Of a stretch of 64,000 nucleotides of DNA, positions 54,941 through 63,643 are shown piece after piece. The notes under the pieces were generated by a model, which made no database searches, had not been told where the DNA came from, and worked only from the letters and a program-made list of their open reading frames with translations. A program made the translations under genes and the position numbers. This DNA is from Mycolicibacterium rhodesiae. Its GTDB lineage: Bacteria; Actinomycetota; Actinomycetes; Mycobacteriales; Mycobacteriaceae. Numbering within the stretch: position 1 is the stretch's first letter; every line of letters starts with the position of its first letter. The stretch is from assembly GCF_002086695.1 (NCBI RefSeq), contig NZ_MVIH01000001.1, positions 1 through 64,000 of the forward strand, written 5' to 3'.

Positions 54941-55684
54941 CCTGACGCATCTGACTTTCGTGGGGCCCGGCAAGGCTCCAGCGACGGTTGATTTCGGGCC
55001 ACGAACGACTGTCATCCATGGTCCCTCTGACACAGGGAAGTCGTTCATTGTCGACGCCATTGACTTCATGCTTCGTGGTTCCACTCTTCGGGAGATTCCG
55101 CAGCGCGCGGGCTACAGCACAGTCCTATTGGGAATTCGGACGCCGACTGGTGAAGACGTCACGCTCACCAGGGGGGTCGAGGGCGGCAGTTTTGGCTTGC
55201 TGGAGGGAGTACTGTGCGGCGCTTCTCTAAAGCGATCGGTGAGAGGCTTTCCGCGTGGCAGGTCCCTGATGGTGATGAGGTCCGTTATGACCGGGATGAG
55301 CAGGATCTGATAGCGGGCGATCAATTACGCTCTGCTCACGGTAAAGGCGTTCGCGCAATCCTCCACTCCGCCTTCACCATTGGCCTTGCTCAGTATTGCT
55401 TTGAAAATGATCTTCCACACCCTGGATTTGTCGTTCTGGATTCACCATTGGTGACCTATCGCCCACCGAAGCCTGGCGAAGCCGTCGATCGTGAGGTTCT
55501 CGACATCGGCATTGCTGCGCGGTTCTACGACGACATTCAGCAGTCGGTTGGTGGGCAGGTCATCATCATGGAGAACATGGATCCACCATCTGGACTCCGG
55601 AAGGAGTCAACCGACGTATTTTTCACAGGCGTTGCGGGGGAAGGCCGATTCGGCTTTTTTCCGTCTCAGCCGTTGCCGTCGTAA
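54924..55684 (+). pseudogene. ABC-3C system ATPase, internally deleted and frameshifted
   Basis: ATG 54924 opens an SMC/RecF-like ATPase: RISLTHLTFVGPGKAPATVD, then Walker A IHGPSDTGKSF (about residues 33-43). After GGSFGLLEG the frame loses sense and stops at 55310. From about 55205 a second frame resumes family sequence (RRFSKAIGERLSAWQVP ... GKGVRAILHSAFTIGLAQYC) and holds Walker B and D-loop GFVVLDSPLVTY, ending at 55684. Intact relatives are about 600 residues, so roughly 350 residues, including the coiled coil, are missing. The remaining peptides cannot form a working ATPase, so the system here is probably dead or depends on a copy elsewhere. Confidence 0.82.
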
Positions 55685-55812
55685 CCAGAGACCTTTGATC
55701 TTTCGACAACGGCAACGTCATCGTCGGCTTGCGGCACTCGATCGCGCGTCGTTGCGGTCGACTTGTACGGACTCGAAGCTGAACGTATCCGCTGAATTCC
55801 ATCAGGCGAACG

Positions 55813-57078
55813 CTACCCGGTTTCGTCGCCGAGGCTGTTGGAGGCGAACAGTGAGCCCATCGAGTCCAAAGCATCCCGTTGAACGGCTTCGATGACCTCG
55901 ACATAGGTTCCCGTCGTCACCGTGATTGAGCTGTGGCGCAGAATCTTCTGAACCGTCGCCGGCTGAACTCCCATTGTGAAGAGCAGGGTGGCGCACGAGT
56001 GTCGGAGGTCGTGGACGCGAAGTTGCGGCACCTCCGCCTTCGCGCACAGGCTGTGGAACATTCGGTTGACGTTGCGCGGCTCCAACGCGCCGCCCTTAGG
56101 GGTCGTGAAAACCAGTCCCGTGTCGCGCCACGTTGATCCGGCGGCCAGGCGCTCCTCCAGCTGGCGCCGGCGGTGGTTAGTCAGAATCGGCACAAGCGTC
56201 CGAGGTACTGGCAGAACTGCGACGGATCCTTCAGTTTTGACGTTCTCAAGCTTCAGCTGGCCGTCCACGCGGTGCAACGCTCGCCTGATTGTAATCCGCT
56301 CAGCGTCTAGATCGACGTCGGACCATTGCAGCCCGAGCGCCTCACCACGACGGAGTCCCATCGACAGCGCGACTGCCCACAGTGCATAAAGTCGCGTCGT
56401 CTCAGCGGTCTTGAGAAAGCGCATCGCCTCAGCCCGCGTGAAAGAGCGCACCTTCCGGTCATCGGTCACGCGCAACTGAACGAGTCGGGCGACGTTGCGG
56501 CTTAACATCTCTTCGTCGACCGCATCCTGCAGAGCAGCCCGCAAAACGCGCAGAATGTGGCGAATCGAGCTGGCAGACAACGCGTCGTTGCAGCACTTGG
56601 CAGGCACGAGAGCGCAGCACCGTGCCTGCGACTTGCGCCCTCGCGCTGCGTCCTTCCCTTGGGCGCAGCATTGGCATCGGGTCTGCAATCCGGTCAGCCA
56701 TGCGCGAATATGCGAGGCCTGCAGTGACTTCAGCTTCCGATTGCCAATTCCCGGGATGATGTGCAGGCGCACGTCGCCCTCATAGGTCGCATACGTCGTG
56801 CGCCGAACGCTAGGCTCCGCAATGTGCTCTAGCCAGTAGGTCATGTACTCAGCGACCGTCAACGTCGTTGTTGCAGTGGGTATGCCGCGTCGCTGTTGAT
56901 CGAGAACCTTGCCGAGTTCGTCCAAGGCGGCACGCTCACTATCGCCGTAGACGCTGATGCGCTTCCGTCGTCCGTCCGGCGTGTCGACGAAGACTTTCGC
57001 CTCCCAGCGCCCATCACCTCGTCGGTACACGCCGCCCTGGCCGTTCGCGTTGCGACGTGCTTTCCCACCTGCAGCCAT
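55813..57078 (-). CDS. Tyrosine-recombinase integrase with cysteine-rich insert
   Basis: A 421-residue site-specific recombinase that inserts and excises the element at tRNA-Ala. An arm-binding N-terminal domain (about 15-70), SAM-like core-binding domain (about 72-190) and catalytic domain (about 205-405) are present. Catalytic residues are Arg243 (GLRRGE), His356 and Arg359 (HDLRHS), His382 (LRHSS) and nucleophile Tyr392 (TYVEV). The core-binding domain carries a cysteine-rich insert (C135, C137, C138, C154, C155, C162, C163), typical of AICE integrases and possibly metal-binding. ATG 57078 overlaps the xis stop as ATGA. Confidence 0.95.
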   Translation of the reverse strand: MAAGGKARRNANGQGGVYRRGDGRWEAKVFVDTPDGRRKRISVYGDSERAALDELGKVLDQQRRGIPTATTTLTVAEYMTYWLEHIAEPSVRRTTYATYEGDVRLHIIPGIGNRKLKSLQASHIRAWLTGLQTRCQCCAQGKDAARGRKSQARCCALVPAKCCNDALSASSIRHILRVLRAALQDAVDEEMLSRNVARLVQLRVTDDRKVRSFTRAEAMRFLKTAETTRLYALWAVALSMGLRRGEALGLQWSDVDLDAERITIRRALHRVDGQLKLENVKTEGSVAVLPVPRTLVPILTNHRRRQLEERLAAGSTWRDTGLVFTTPKGGALEPRNVNRMFHSLCAKAEVPQLRVHDLRHSCATLLFTMGVQPATVQKILRHSSITVTTGTYVEVIEAVQRDALDSMGSLFASNSLGDETG

Positions 57079-57269
57079 CACGCGGCTCCTTCAATCAAGC
57101 CGGATAGGTAGTCGTCGAAAGACTGCCGCACGATCCGCCGGCACCTACCGATCTGTACCGATCTGACACGTCCGTCCCAGATCAGCCGGTACACCATCCA
57201 TCGACTGACTGCGAGACGATCCGCCGCGGCCTGCACGGTGATCAGCTCAGCACTGAATTCAGTATGCAT
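57078..57269 (-). CDS. Excisionase (MerR-like helix-turn-helix)
   Basis: A 63-residue DNA-binding protein with the Xis-type winged helix: TVQAAADRLAVSRWMVYRLI, then the wing VRSVQIGRCRRIVRQSFDDYL. It bends DNA and directs the integrase towards excision. ATG 57269 follows GAGAGGAAAA. Four-base overlap with int ensures joint expression. Confidence 0.92.
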   Translation of the reverse strand: MHTEFSAELITVQAAADRLAVSRWMVYRLIWDGRVRSVQIGRCRRIVRQSFDDYLSGLIEGAA

Positions 57270-57420
57270 CCGTTTTCCTCTCCGTGTGGAAGTAATTCGG
57301 AATGCCGGCGTACGGCTTGTGGGGGTGAAGTAACACATACGGGTTGTGCTGCGGGCGAGGCAATTTCAGCTACTCGCAGGGTCCCGGGACCGGTCTTCTC
57401 GCGATCGAATACGGGCGTAG

Positions 57421-58902
57421 TCATGTCGACCAGTCTGGTGGCGAGGATTGATCGTGCGTCCAGCGATTCGCACGGACGATGTGGCGATGTTCGATCATTC
57501 GGTGCGCCGCAGACACGACCAAAGTGCGTTCACCGAGATTGCCCAGCCCGGCTCGATCGAATGTCCATTCCACTTCTTCTTCGGCACCGTGAAGCGCCCG
57601 ATCATGTTCGTCGGTCGCGAGGTCTGAGCGGTGGCGTTGCTCCCGAGTCCACTCAGCTCGATGCTCGCGCAGCGCACTCATCGTGGTGGAGAACAGCCGG
57701 GATTTGGTGGTGATATGCCCACGAAAGCCGAGAGTGTGCAGCCAGCGGTCTATCTCCGAGTAGGCGCCATGATCGGCTAGATCGAGAATTGTGGTCAGAA
57801 TCGCCCGGATATGTGTGGGGACGTCTAAATCGGGAACGGCGAGCGGTGACATCCGTCGGACCCCAACGCCGAAGTCGGCGACGGATTTGGTCACGTACTT
57901 GGCCAGGTAGGCCGGGACCGACCGACGCGACTGGCGAGGTGTTGCCCCGCCGCAGTCACTACTGTCCGACCGCAATGGCCGCGCATCCGTCTGAGTGCCG
58001 AACTGTATTACACGGCTACTGATTTCAGCGCCGTGTGCTGGGGCGGCGACAGTGAGTGCGACGCCGCTTGCGGCCTGATGGATTAGGAGGGCCAGGTCGG
58101 TGGCTGTGATTGAGGACTTGGGTGGTGTTGGGGCTTGGCCCGGCTGTGGCGGCTCGTCGAGGCGGATTACGGCGTGGAAGTGCGGGATCGCCCGACGTTG
58201 CATCTCGGTCACCTTCACGAAATTGATTCGGGCAGCGGTGGGGGATTCGCCGAGCGCGCGTAAGCGTCTACGCAACAGCCGGCGCAGGGCGATGGTGAAG
58301 CGCCGCCACAGTTCAGGGGCATGCCAGGCGAACAGGACATGCCCCATGTAGTCGTAACAGTCCTCGCAGAGCGGCTGACCGACATGAGCATCGCCCTCGT
58401 GGTGGATGGAGCTGCACCACAGGGGTCTCCCGTGCTGGCAACGTTGGTGGGCATTCCGGCCCCGGTCGTGGCACCGCCGAGCCTGGCCTCGCTGGCCGTC
58501 ATCGCGTGTGGTGTGCACGGCCCCGAAACTGGGCGCGGTCAGCGTGACGAACACCTGAGGGTGTTCGGCGACTGTGGGCGGCAGATCGTGATGGCCACCG
58601 TGCACGCCGGCGTGTACGAGTTGCCAGGTATCGCGGGCATAGAGATCAGAGCAGGACGGGCAGGCGACAGCGCGTCGGTTGTTGCATCGGGTCCACACCC
58701 GAAGCTCGCGACCGAAGCTGTCGGTTCCTGTCAGACGGATCGGATTCGCACAGAACCCAGCATTCTCCGCTTTATTCCACCAGGTCTCGAAGTCGCGGGA
58801 GGCGGCGCGACGCACCATCTGCGCCACCACGCCGATGGTGTCGGTACCGGCCGGAAGGCCTGGCAGTGTCGAAACCGCAATGCCCAGCGCAGCAGTGGTC
58901 AC
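57421..58902 (-). CDS. RepSA-type replication initiator (HUH)
   Basis: A 493-residue rolling-circle initiator of the RepSA/pSAM2 type, which nicks the origin of the excised element. The HUH metal site is HFH at 241-243 (RRAIPHFHAVIRL), and the candidate nicking tyrosines lie in AYLAKYVTKS (Tyr332, Tyr336). The N-terminal third has cysteine pairs (CPSC, CEDC) that may bind zinc. The start overlaps the end of the translocase gene by four bases. The double-strand origin was not located. The 151 bases between its stop and xis contain two TACGGxTTGTG direct repeats. Confidence 0.92.
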   Translation of the reverse strand: MTTAALGIAVSTLPGLPAGTDTIGVVAQMVRRAASRDFETWWNKAENAGFCANPIRLTGTDSFGRELRVWTRCNNRRAVACPSCSDLYARDTWQLVHAGVHGGHHDLPPTVAEHPQVFVTLTAPSFGAVHTTRDDGQRGQARRCHDRGRNAHQRCQHGRPLWCSSIHHEGDAHVGQPLCEDCYDYMGHVLFAWHAPELWRRFTIALRRLLRRRLRALGESPTAARINFVKVTEMQRRAIPHFHAVIRLDEPPQPGQAPTPPKSSITATDLALLIHQAASGVALTVAAPAHGAEISSRVIQFGTQTDARPLRSDSSDCGGATPRQSRRSVPAYLAKYVTKSVADFGVGVRRMSPLAVPDLDVPTHIRAILTTILDLADHGAYSEIDRWLHTLGFRGHITTKSRLFSTTMSALREHRAEWTREQRHRSDLATDEHDRALHGAEEEVEWTFDRAGLGNLGERTLVVSAAHRMIEHRHIVRANRWTHDQSSPPDWST

Positions 58903-60326
58903 GACTGGCGACCTTCAGTCTCGGCGGTCCGAGGATGCGCTCTTGTGGGGGCAAAGCGAGCGACGAGATCATCAATGGCGGAATCGGTGACGTGGAAGGC
59001 CCGAACTCGCAACGGTTCAGCGTTGCCGTCAGTGCAGACGTAACCGACACCGGGAGTACCGGTGGAGATTCCATCACACAAGGCGCCGGCTTCTCGGGCG
59101 GCGGCTCCGAGCACCATCGCGGTCTGGGTGGCTTCACTCATGCGCAGCCCGACCCGGATGGAGAAGAGCTGCCGGATGGGCAAAACATCTTTAGACGGGT
59201 CCTGTACCGCGGCGACCACCGAGATACCGACTGCGCGGCCCTGGGACAGCAGCAGCCCCAGCAGCTGCTCAACCTCGGCGCGTGTTCTGCGGTCCCCGAG
59301 ATAGGCAGTCAGCGAGGCGATTTCGTCGATAATCAATACAATCAGTGGTGCGGAGACACTCGGAGTGTGAAGCCGAGTCTTCCCCCGCAGCCGTTGCGCA
59401 CGTTTCTGCATCACCGCGACAACCGCCCGCAGCGCAGCGAGTGTCTGTTCACCGTTGTCATGGGCGAGCGAGGTGAACAACACTTGTCCGCGCCCGAACT
59501 CCATCCCTCCCTTGGGATCTACGACGACGAGGCGTGCGCAGCCCGCCCGCACGGCGGGGCCGACGGCGGCAATGATTGACCAAAGCACCGAGCCCTTGCC
59601 CGAGCCGGTCGCGCCTGCGACCAAGATGTGCTGTCCCAGTAGCGGTAGGCGCCAACGCTCACCGGCCTCGGTGAGCCCCACCCACAGGCGGGACAGGTCC
59701 GGTGTGGTGCCCCTGGCCGGACGAGGAAGTTGGATGGGTGTCGTCAGCGGATCGCCGTGATGGGCGGTGATGCGGATCGAGCCCGGTCGGGTCGAGCGAA
59801 TGGTCACCCGCTGGGCGCTCAGCGCTTCGGCTAACGCGTCACCTCGGGATTGCCAGTCGGCCAACGACTGGCCCGTGAGGATGCGTACCTCGAGAACGTC
59901 GCTCGTGACACCGATCGTCACCGAACGCAGAATCGGCACCATGACGTGACCGTCGAGACCGGCGGTCAGGCCACACAGCGTGCAGACCGTGGCCCATCGG
60001 CCTCGATAGATACCCCATGTGCGCCACTGGACCCGCAGACGTACCGTCACCCACTGACGGAACGTTTGGGGGGATAACAGAAACCAGCTGAACAATGCGA
60101 GAGCCGACCAGATCGCCGCCAAGAGGCCGACCAAGGGACCGCAAGTGACGGCCATCCAGACGCTTGTGATGGCCGGAATGCTGATCATCGGAAACAACAC
60201 CGACGCCCATACCAGCGCAGCAGTCGCTTTGCCAAGCGCCGTGGCTGCACGGAGGGCAATGTCATCGGAGTCCGAGTGGTTCGGAAGAGAGCGGTTGGAG
60301 CGGTGAGCTCGTGGGTGGCCAGGCAT
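58899..60326 (-). CDS. FtsK/SpoIIIE-type DNA translocase (TraSA-like)
   Basis: A 475-residue membrane-bound motor for conjugative DNA transfer. Two transmembrane helices (about 35-85), a linker domain, then the motor with Walker A GATGSGKGS (238-246) and Walker B LIVLIIDEIASL (Asp334, Glu335). It ends in a short acidic tail. AICE Tra proteins of this form move double-stranded DNA as hexamers without a relaxase. ATG 60326 follows GGAAGG; the frame upstream is not needed. Confidence 0.92.
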   Translation of the reverse strand: MPGHPRAHRSNRSLPNHSDSDDIALRAATALGKATAALVWASVLFPMISIPAITSVWMAVTCGPLVGLLAAIWSALALFSWFLLSPQTFRQWVTVRLRVQWRTWGIYRGRWATVCTLCGLTAGLDGHVMVPILRSVTIGVTSDVLEVRILTGQSLADWQSRGDALAEALSAQRVTIRSTRPGSIRITAHHGDPLTTPIQLPRPARGTTPDLSRLWVGLTEAGERWRLPLLGQHILVAGATGSGKGSVLWSIIAAVGPAVRAGCARLVVVDPKGGMEFGRGQVLFTSLAHDNGEQTLAALRAVVAVMQKRAQRLRGKTRLHTPSVSAPLIVLIIDEIASLTAYLGDRRTRAEVEQLLGLLLSQGRAVGISVVAAVQDPSKDVLPIRQLFSIRVGLRMSEATQTAMVLGAAAREAGALCDGISTGTPGVGYVCTDGNAEPLRVRAFHVTDSAIDDLVARFAPTRAHPRTAETEGRQS

Positions 60327-60437
60327 GGCAGACCTTCCGGCAGGCTTGCGGGATCGGGGTAAGGAGAGGCTTCGGCCGAGCGGGCGCAGCACCACCGTCT
60401 CTTGGTGTTGCGGTGCTGCGCCCACTCGACGAAAGGG

Positions 60438-60821
60438 TCAGGCGGCCGGCTTGCTCGTGCCGCCGGGTACGCCGCTCGGTGACGCATTCCGAGGTGCGGC
60501 AACGACTCCCGCCAGTGGTGCACCTGAAGCGCGGATCGCTTCAGCGCGGAACGCGACTCCGCTGCGACTGTCCTGGCTCCACGGCAGGGCAACCAAGCCC
60601 TCGATGTGGATCGGCTGCCCGACCGTCACATTCGGGTCGCCGGCAACCGTCACGGTGATGACGTCGCCGCCCGTGGAGTCCAGCGCCATCACCTGGACCT
60701 GCCACAGCGGCAGACCCGTCTCGCGATCCAGCTTCGGCTGGCCGGTGTCAAACGCGATCCGCTGTTCGGGTGCCCGCGTGCACACAAATGACACACCGCC
60801 GGTGTTAATACGTAGTTTCAT
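60438..60821 (-). CDS. SCO3933-family AICE protein
   Basis: A 127-residue small beta-rich protein (KLRINTGGVSFVCTRAPEQR, LWQVQVMALDSTGGDVITVT, HIEGLVALPW), a type of gene found just upstream of tra in Streptomyces AICEs (SCO3933-like). Its role is unknown; a regulatory or DNA-binding accessory role is assumed from position. It is preceded by the GGACA repeat array on the opposite side of its promoter. Confidence 0.75.
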   Translation of the reverse strand: MKLRINTGGVSFVCTRAPEQRIAFDTGQPKLDRETGLPLWQVQVMALDSTGGDVITVTVAGDPNVTVGQPIHIEGLVALPWSQDSRSGVAFRAEAIRASGAPLAGVVAAPRNASPSGVPGGTSKPAA

Positions 60822-60880
60822 TCCAACTGTCCTTCCTGCTGTTTTCTCGCGACCGCTCGGCCGCGACCACCAGTTCAGGC

Positions 60881-60946
60881 GGACAACTCGGACATTCCCA
60901 GGGCATCAGTTAGACAAAGCGGACAGACGCCTGGACAACGCGGACA
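60881..60946. promoter_or_regulatory. Array of GGACA repeats in the AICE control region
   Basis: Three 14-base elements, (G/A)GACAA(C/A)(T/G)CGGACA, begin at 60881, 60912 and 60933, spaced 31 and 21 bases (three and two helical turns). Further GGAC units follow to about 60955. They lie in the 243-base region between the divergent transfer and regulator operons and are probably binding sites of an element-encoded regulator, or iterons. Confidence 0.6.
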
Positions 60947-61064
60947 CTCGGACGACAATCGCGCGCCAACTTTTGTGCTTTGGGCGTCGCTAACGCTGGC
61001 ACCGCGCTCCTAGCATGAGCAGATCGAGAAGCTACCTGTTCCTAACCACGCACTGACGACGCGA

Positions 61065-61784
61065 ATGAGTGAAAAGGGTTTCAGCGAAGCCAGACTCGCA
61101 ACAGCCGCCGGTGTCGACGTCAAGACGGTGGGCCGCTGGGTCAGGGGTGAATCACTGCCCCAGGCGGTCAACGCGCGCGCCACCGCCGACGCACTGGGCT
61201 GTGATCCGCAGACGCTGTGGCCAGACATCTTTCCCACCCTGCGCCCACCTGGTACCGGCACGGTCGCGGTCAGTGTGTACCGAAGCCGCGCGGACGTCCC
61301 TGTCGCCGTGTGGACCCAACTGTTCGGCGGCGCCGCCGAGCAGATCGACATCCTGGTCTACGGGGGCACCTTCCTCTTCGACGGCATTCCCAGGTTCTGC
61401 TCAACGCTCGCAGTCGCGGCCGAACGCGGAGTCGCCATTCGCTTCATCGTGGGTGATCCCGATTGCGCTGCGGTAAGCCAACGCGGGGAAGAGGAGACGA
61501 TTGGCTCAGTTCTAGCAGCTCGCTGCCAGATCACACTCGCACGATTGGCTTCACTCGCCGACGCCCCAGGCTTGGAGGTGCGCACACACGCCACACCGCT
61601 GTACACGTCGATGTTCCGCGCGGACAACACCCTGATTGCCAACCCGCACCTATACGGTGCTCCCGCCAGCGACAATCCCGTCCTCTTTATTCGACGTGAC
61701 GACGCGCCCGAGCTGTGGCGCGATCACCAACTCTCTTTCGAACGGGTGTGGAACACCGCCCAACCATTACCCACGCACGCCTGA
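61065..61784 (+). CDS. XRE-family regulator with phospholipase-D-like domain
   Basis: A 239-residue protein with an N-terminal helix-turn-helix (about 5-45, ARLATAAGVDVKTVGRWV) and a C-terminal domain (about 65-235) with strands such as IDILVYGGTFLF and ATPLYTSMFRADN that resemble the degenerate PLD-like domain found in AICE regulators. Codons before ATG 61065 continue in frame with family-like residues (NHALTTRM), but no start codon exists there, so the true N-terminus may be longer in relatives. It is probably the control switch of the element, acting on the GGACA array. NUDIX gene follows 20 bases later. Confidence 0.8.
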   Translation: MSEKGFSEARLATAAGVDVKTVGRWVRGESLPQAVNARATADALGCDPQTLWPDIFPTLRPPGTGTVAVSVYRSRADVPVAVWTQLFGGAAEQIDILVYGGTFLFDGIPRFCSTLAVAAERGVAIRFIVGDPDCAAVSQRGEEETIGSVLAARCQITLARLASLADAPGLEVRTHATPLYTSMFRADNTLIANPHLYGAPASDNPVLFIRRDDAPELWRDHQLSFERVWNTAQPLPTHA

Positions 61785-61804
61785 CCTGCCGATTGGAGAA
61801 CCGT

Positions 61805-62275
61805 ATGGCCCGGACCGACTACTACAACGATCCCCACGCGCCAGCCGCAAACAGTGTGGTGCCCTCCACTACCGCCGTCGTCACCGATTCACATGATCGC
61901 ATCGTGCTAATTCGCCGCCGCGACAATAACCTTTGGGCATTGCCGGGTGGCGCAATGGAATTGGGCGAATCCATCGTCGACGCGGCGGTTCGTGAAGTGA
62001 AAGAGGAAACCGGTCTCGACGTCGAGATCAGCGGACTCATCGGCGTCTACACCAATCCTCGCCACGTTATGGCCTACGCCGACGGTGAAGTCCGTCAACA
62101 GTTCTCGCTGTGCTTCACCACCCGGCTGCTCGGTGGACAGTTGCGAGTCGACTCGGAAAGCACCGACATCGCCTGGACGTCACCAGGCGAACTTGCATCT
62201 TTGGACGTCCACCCCTCGATGCGGCTGCGCATTCAGCACTACCTTCAACGCCGCGACAGCCCATACCTCGGGTAG
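61805..62275 (+). CDS. NUDIX hydrolase (compare Pif of pSAM2)
   Basis: A 156-residue NUDIX protein with an intact box from Gly49: G-x5-E55-x7-R63-E64-V-x-E67-E68-x-G70-L. The family cuts nucleoside diphosphates linked to other groups. In pSAM2 a NUDIX-containing protein, Pif, prevents transfer into cells that already hold the element, and this gene has the same place, so an immunity role is plausible. It is co-transcribed with the XRE gene and convergent with the HD gene. Confidence 0.85.
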   Translation: MARTDYYNDPHAPAANSVVPSTTAVVTDSHDRIVLIRRRDNNLWALPGGAMELGESIVDAAVREVKEETGLDVEISGLIGVYTNPRHVMAYADGEVRQQFSLCFTTRLLGGQLRVDSESTDIAWTSPGELASLDVHPSMRLRIQHYLQRRDSPYLG

Positions 62276-62291
62276 CCCGGCAAGGTCGTCT

Positions 62292-62831
62292 CTAGCCGGC
62301 GGAGGCACTAACTCGTGCTGCCGCCGCCAACAGGCTCGGCGCCGCCCGCTCGATCGCACGATGCACAGGATCCCCATCGGGGTAACGCGACAGGATCTCC
62401 GTGACTCGATCTTCAGCTCGCACAGGCGAGCCCTGCGGGCCAGTGGTCAAGTCCGCGCACGTCAGCACGTCTAGTAACAACGACGGAGGTGCCGTGAACT
62501 CGGCCAGCGCGTCTAAGAGGCCGCGCTCCCGCGCCTCGAACACCGCGCCCGTGTGATAGGCCACCAGCGAGACCACCACTGCGGGAAAGCCCTCGTCGCG
62601 GACGAACACTGCGCCGTCGACGGGGTGGAAACCAGTCGATCGAACTGACGGCGCATAGCCAACATCGTGAAGCCACGCGGCAGCCACCACCGCGTCGGCA
62701 TCCATGGCGCCCAAGCCGACGACCAATCGCTCCGCCGTCGCCGCGACTCCGCAGACATGGGCCCACCGATGCGGCAGATCGGCCAGTCGCTCCTCGGCGA
62801 TCGCCCGTGCACGTGCCGCGTCCGTCACCAC
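62292..62831 (-). CDS. HD domain-containing protein
   Basis: A 179-residue protein with an HD phosphohydrolase core: His25 (RWAHVCGVA), His55-Asp56 (AAWLHDVGYAP), His93 in VAYHTG and Asp126 in LTCADLTTG complete a metal site. Substrates of such domains are nucleotides or cyclic nucleotides. HD genes of this kind sit beside the NUDIX gene in many AICEs. The HD and NUDIX stops are 16 bases apart, facing each other. GTG start. Confidence 0.85.
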   Translation of the reverse strand: MVTDAARARAIAEERLADLPHRWAHVCGVAATAERLVVGLGAMDADAVVAAAWLHDVGYAPSVRSTGFHPVDGAVFVRDEGFPAVVVSLVAYHTGAVFEARERGLLDALAEFTAPPSLLLDVLTCADLTTGPQGSPVRAEDRVTEILSRYPDGDPVHRAIERAAPSLLAAAARVSASAG

Positions 62832-62999
62832 GATGCAAGTCTACGAATGTGCCCGACACAGCACCGACGCGATTTGGGCGAAAGATCCACGCCGCGGCGG
62901 CTCCCGTCCGCTGGCGCTCCCGTCCGCCACCACGGACCGAAAAATGCCTATCGGATCGAGGCTGTGAGAACTTTCTCTACTGTTATCAAGAACAGGTTC

Positions 63000-63627
63000 T
63001 CAGCCCACTTCGGGATCGCCATGAGTGGCGTCCACAAAGCGGTCGATGGCCCTATCGATTCGATCCCGAGCGACTTCACCCGATATTCGCCCACTGCTGA
63101 ACGCCGCCAAATTGGCAAGCCACACATCAGCGATCAGCCCCGCTAGTCGCTGGTCTCTGACCGTGGGCTCGCCGCCGCTCAAAGTCCTTGCCAGCAGACC
63201 TTCAATGACGTCGATCGCTTCATCGGTGGCTGCGGCGGCGGTGTGGTCGGCGAGGACGAAGGCGCGCGTCACCGCCTCGGTCAAGCGCGGGTCTTGGTTG
63301 CCATTCGGTGTGCAGGCAGTCGACGAGCAAGCGAAGGCGTTCGCGCGGTGTCGACGCGGTGACGGTCCAATCGCGGCTGTTTCCAAACTCTTGGAACTCG
63401 CGGGTCAACGCCGACACCAAGAGGTGGATCTTGGAGGGGAAGTACCGGTACAGCGTGCTGACGCCGATTCCGACCTGCGCGGCCACCGCGCGAACGTGCA
63501 CAGCCTCGTAACCGCCGCTAACTGCCAGCATCATCGCGGCATCTACTGCACTGTTACGGCGGTACGTGTCGACACCGCCAAGGTCGGCCGCCCTATCGGG
63601 GCGATGCTGCCTCAACTTCGAAGCCAT
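63000..63627 (-). pseudogene. KstR-like TetR regulator, frameshifted
   Basis: The N-terminal half (frame from ATG 63627) has a TetR helix-turn-helix, AVSGGYEAVHVRAVAAQVG and STLYRYFPSKIHLLVSAL, close in pattern to KstR, the cholesterol-catabolism repressor. After HTEWQ (near 63300) the frame is lost; sequence continues in another frame as PRLTEAVTRAFVLADHTAAA ... GLIADVWLANLAAFSSG to 63000, again KstR-like. One extra base (or two missing) in the CCAA near 63300 explains it. Unless it is a sequencing error, the ligand domain is broken. Confidence 0.75.
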
Positions 63628-63643
63628 GCTGCCAACGCCACGC

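Larger units (their letters stand above)
55813..62831. mobile_element. Core of an actinomycete integrative and conjugative element (AICE, pSAM2 type)
   Basis: The set int, xis, rolling-circle HUH initiator (RepSA), FtsK-type translocase (TraSA-like), SCO3933-like protein, XRE regulator, NUDIX protein and HD protein, in this order, is the module set of AICEs, which excise, replicate and move double-stranded DNA between mycelia or cells. Likely attachment is tRNA-Ala at 52825-52900, with the ABC-3C genes as cargo between att and int. The far attachment site is not seen and may lie beyond 64000. Confidence 0.8.

Noticed and set aside
55684..62831. Second copy of the tRNA-Ala 3' end as attR inside the window
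   Set aside because: No repeat of the T-arm and acceptor sequence was seen by eye in the intergenic parts up to 64000.
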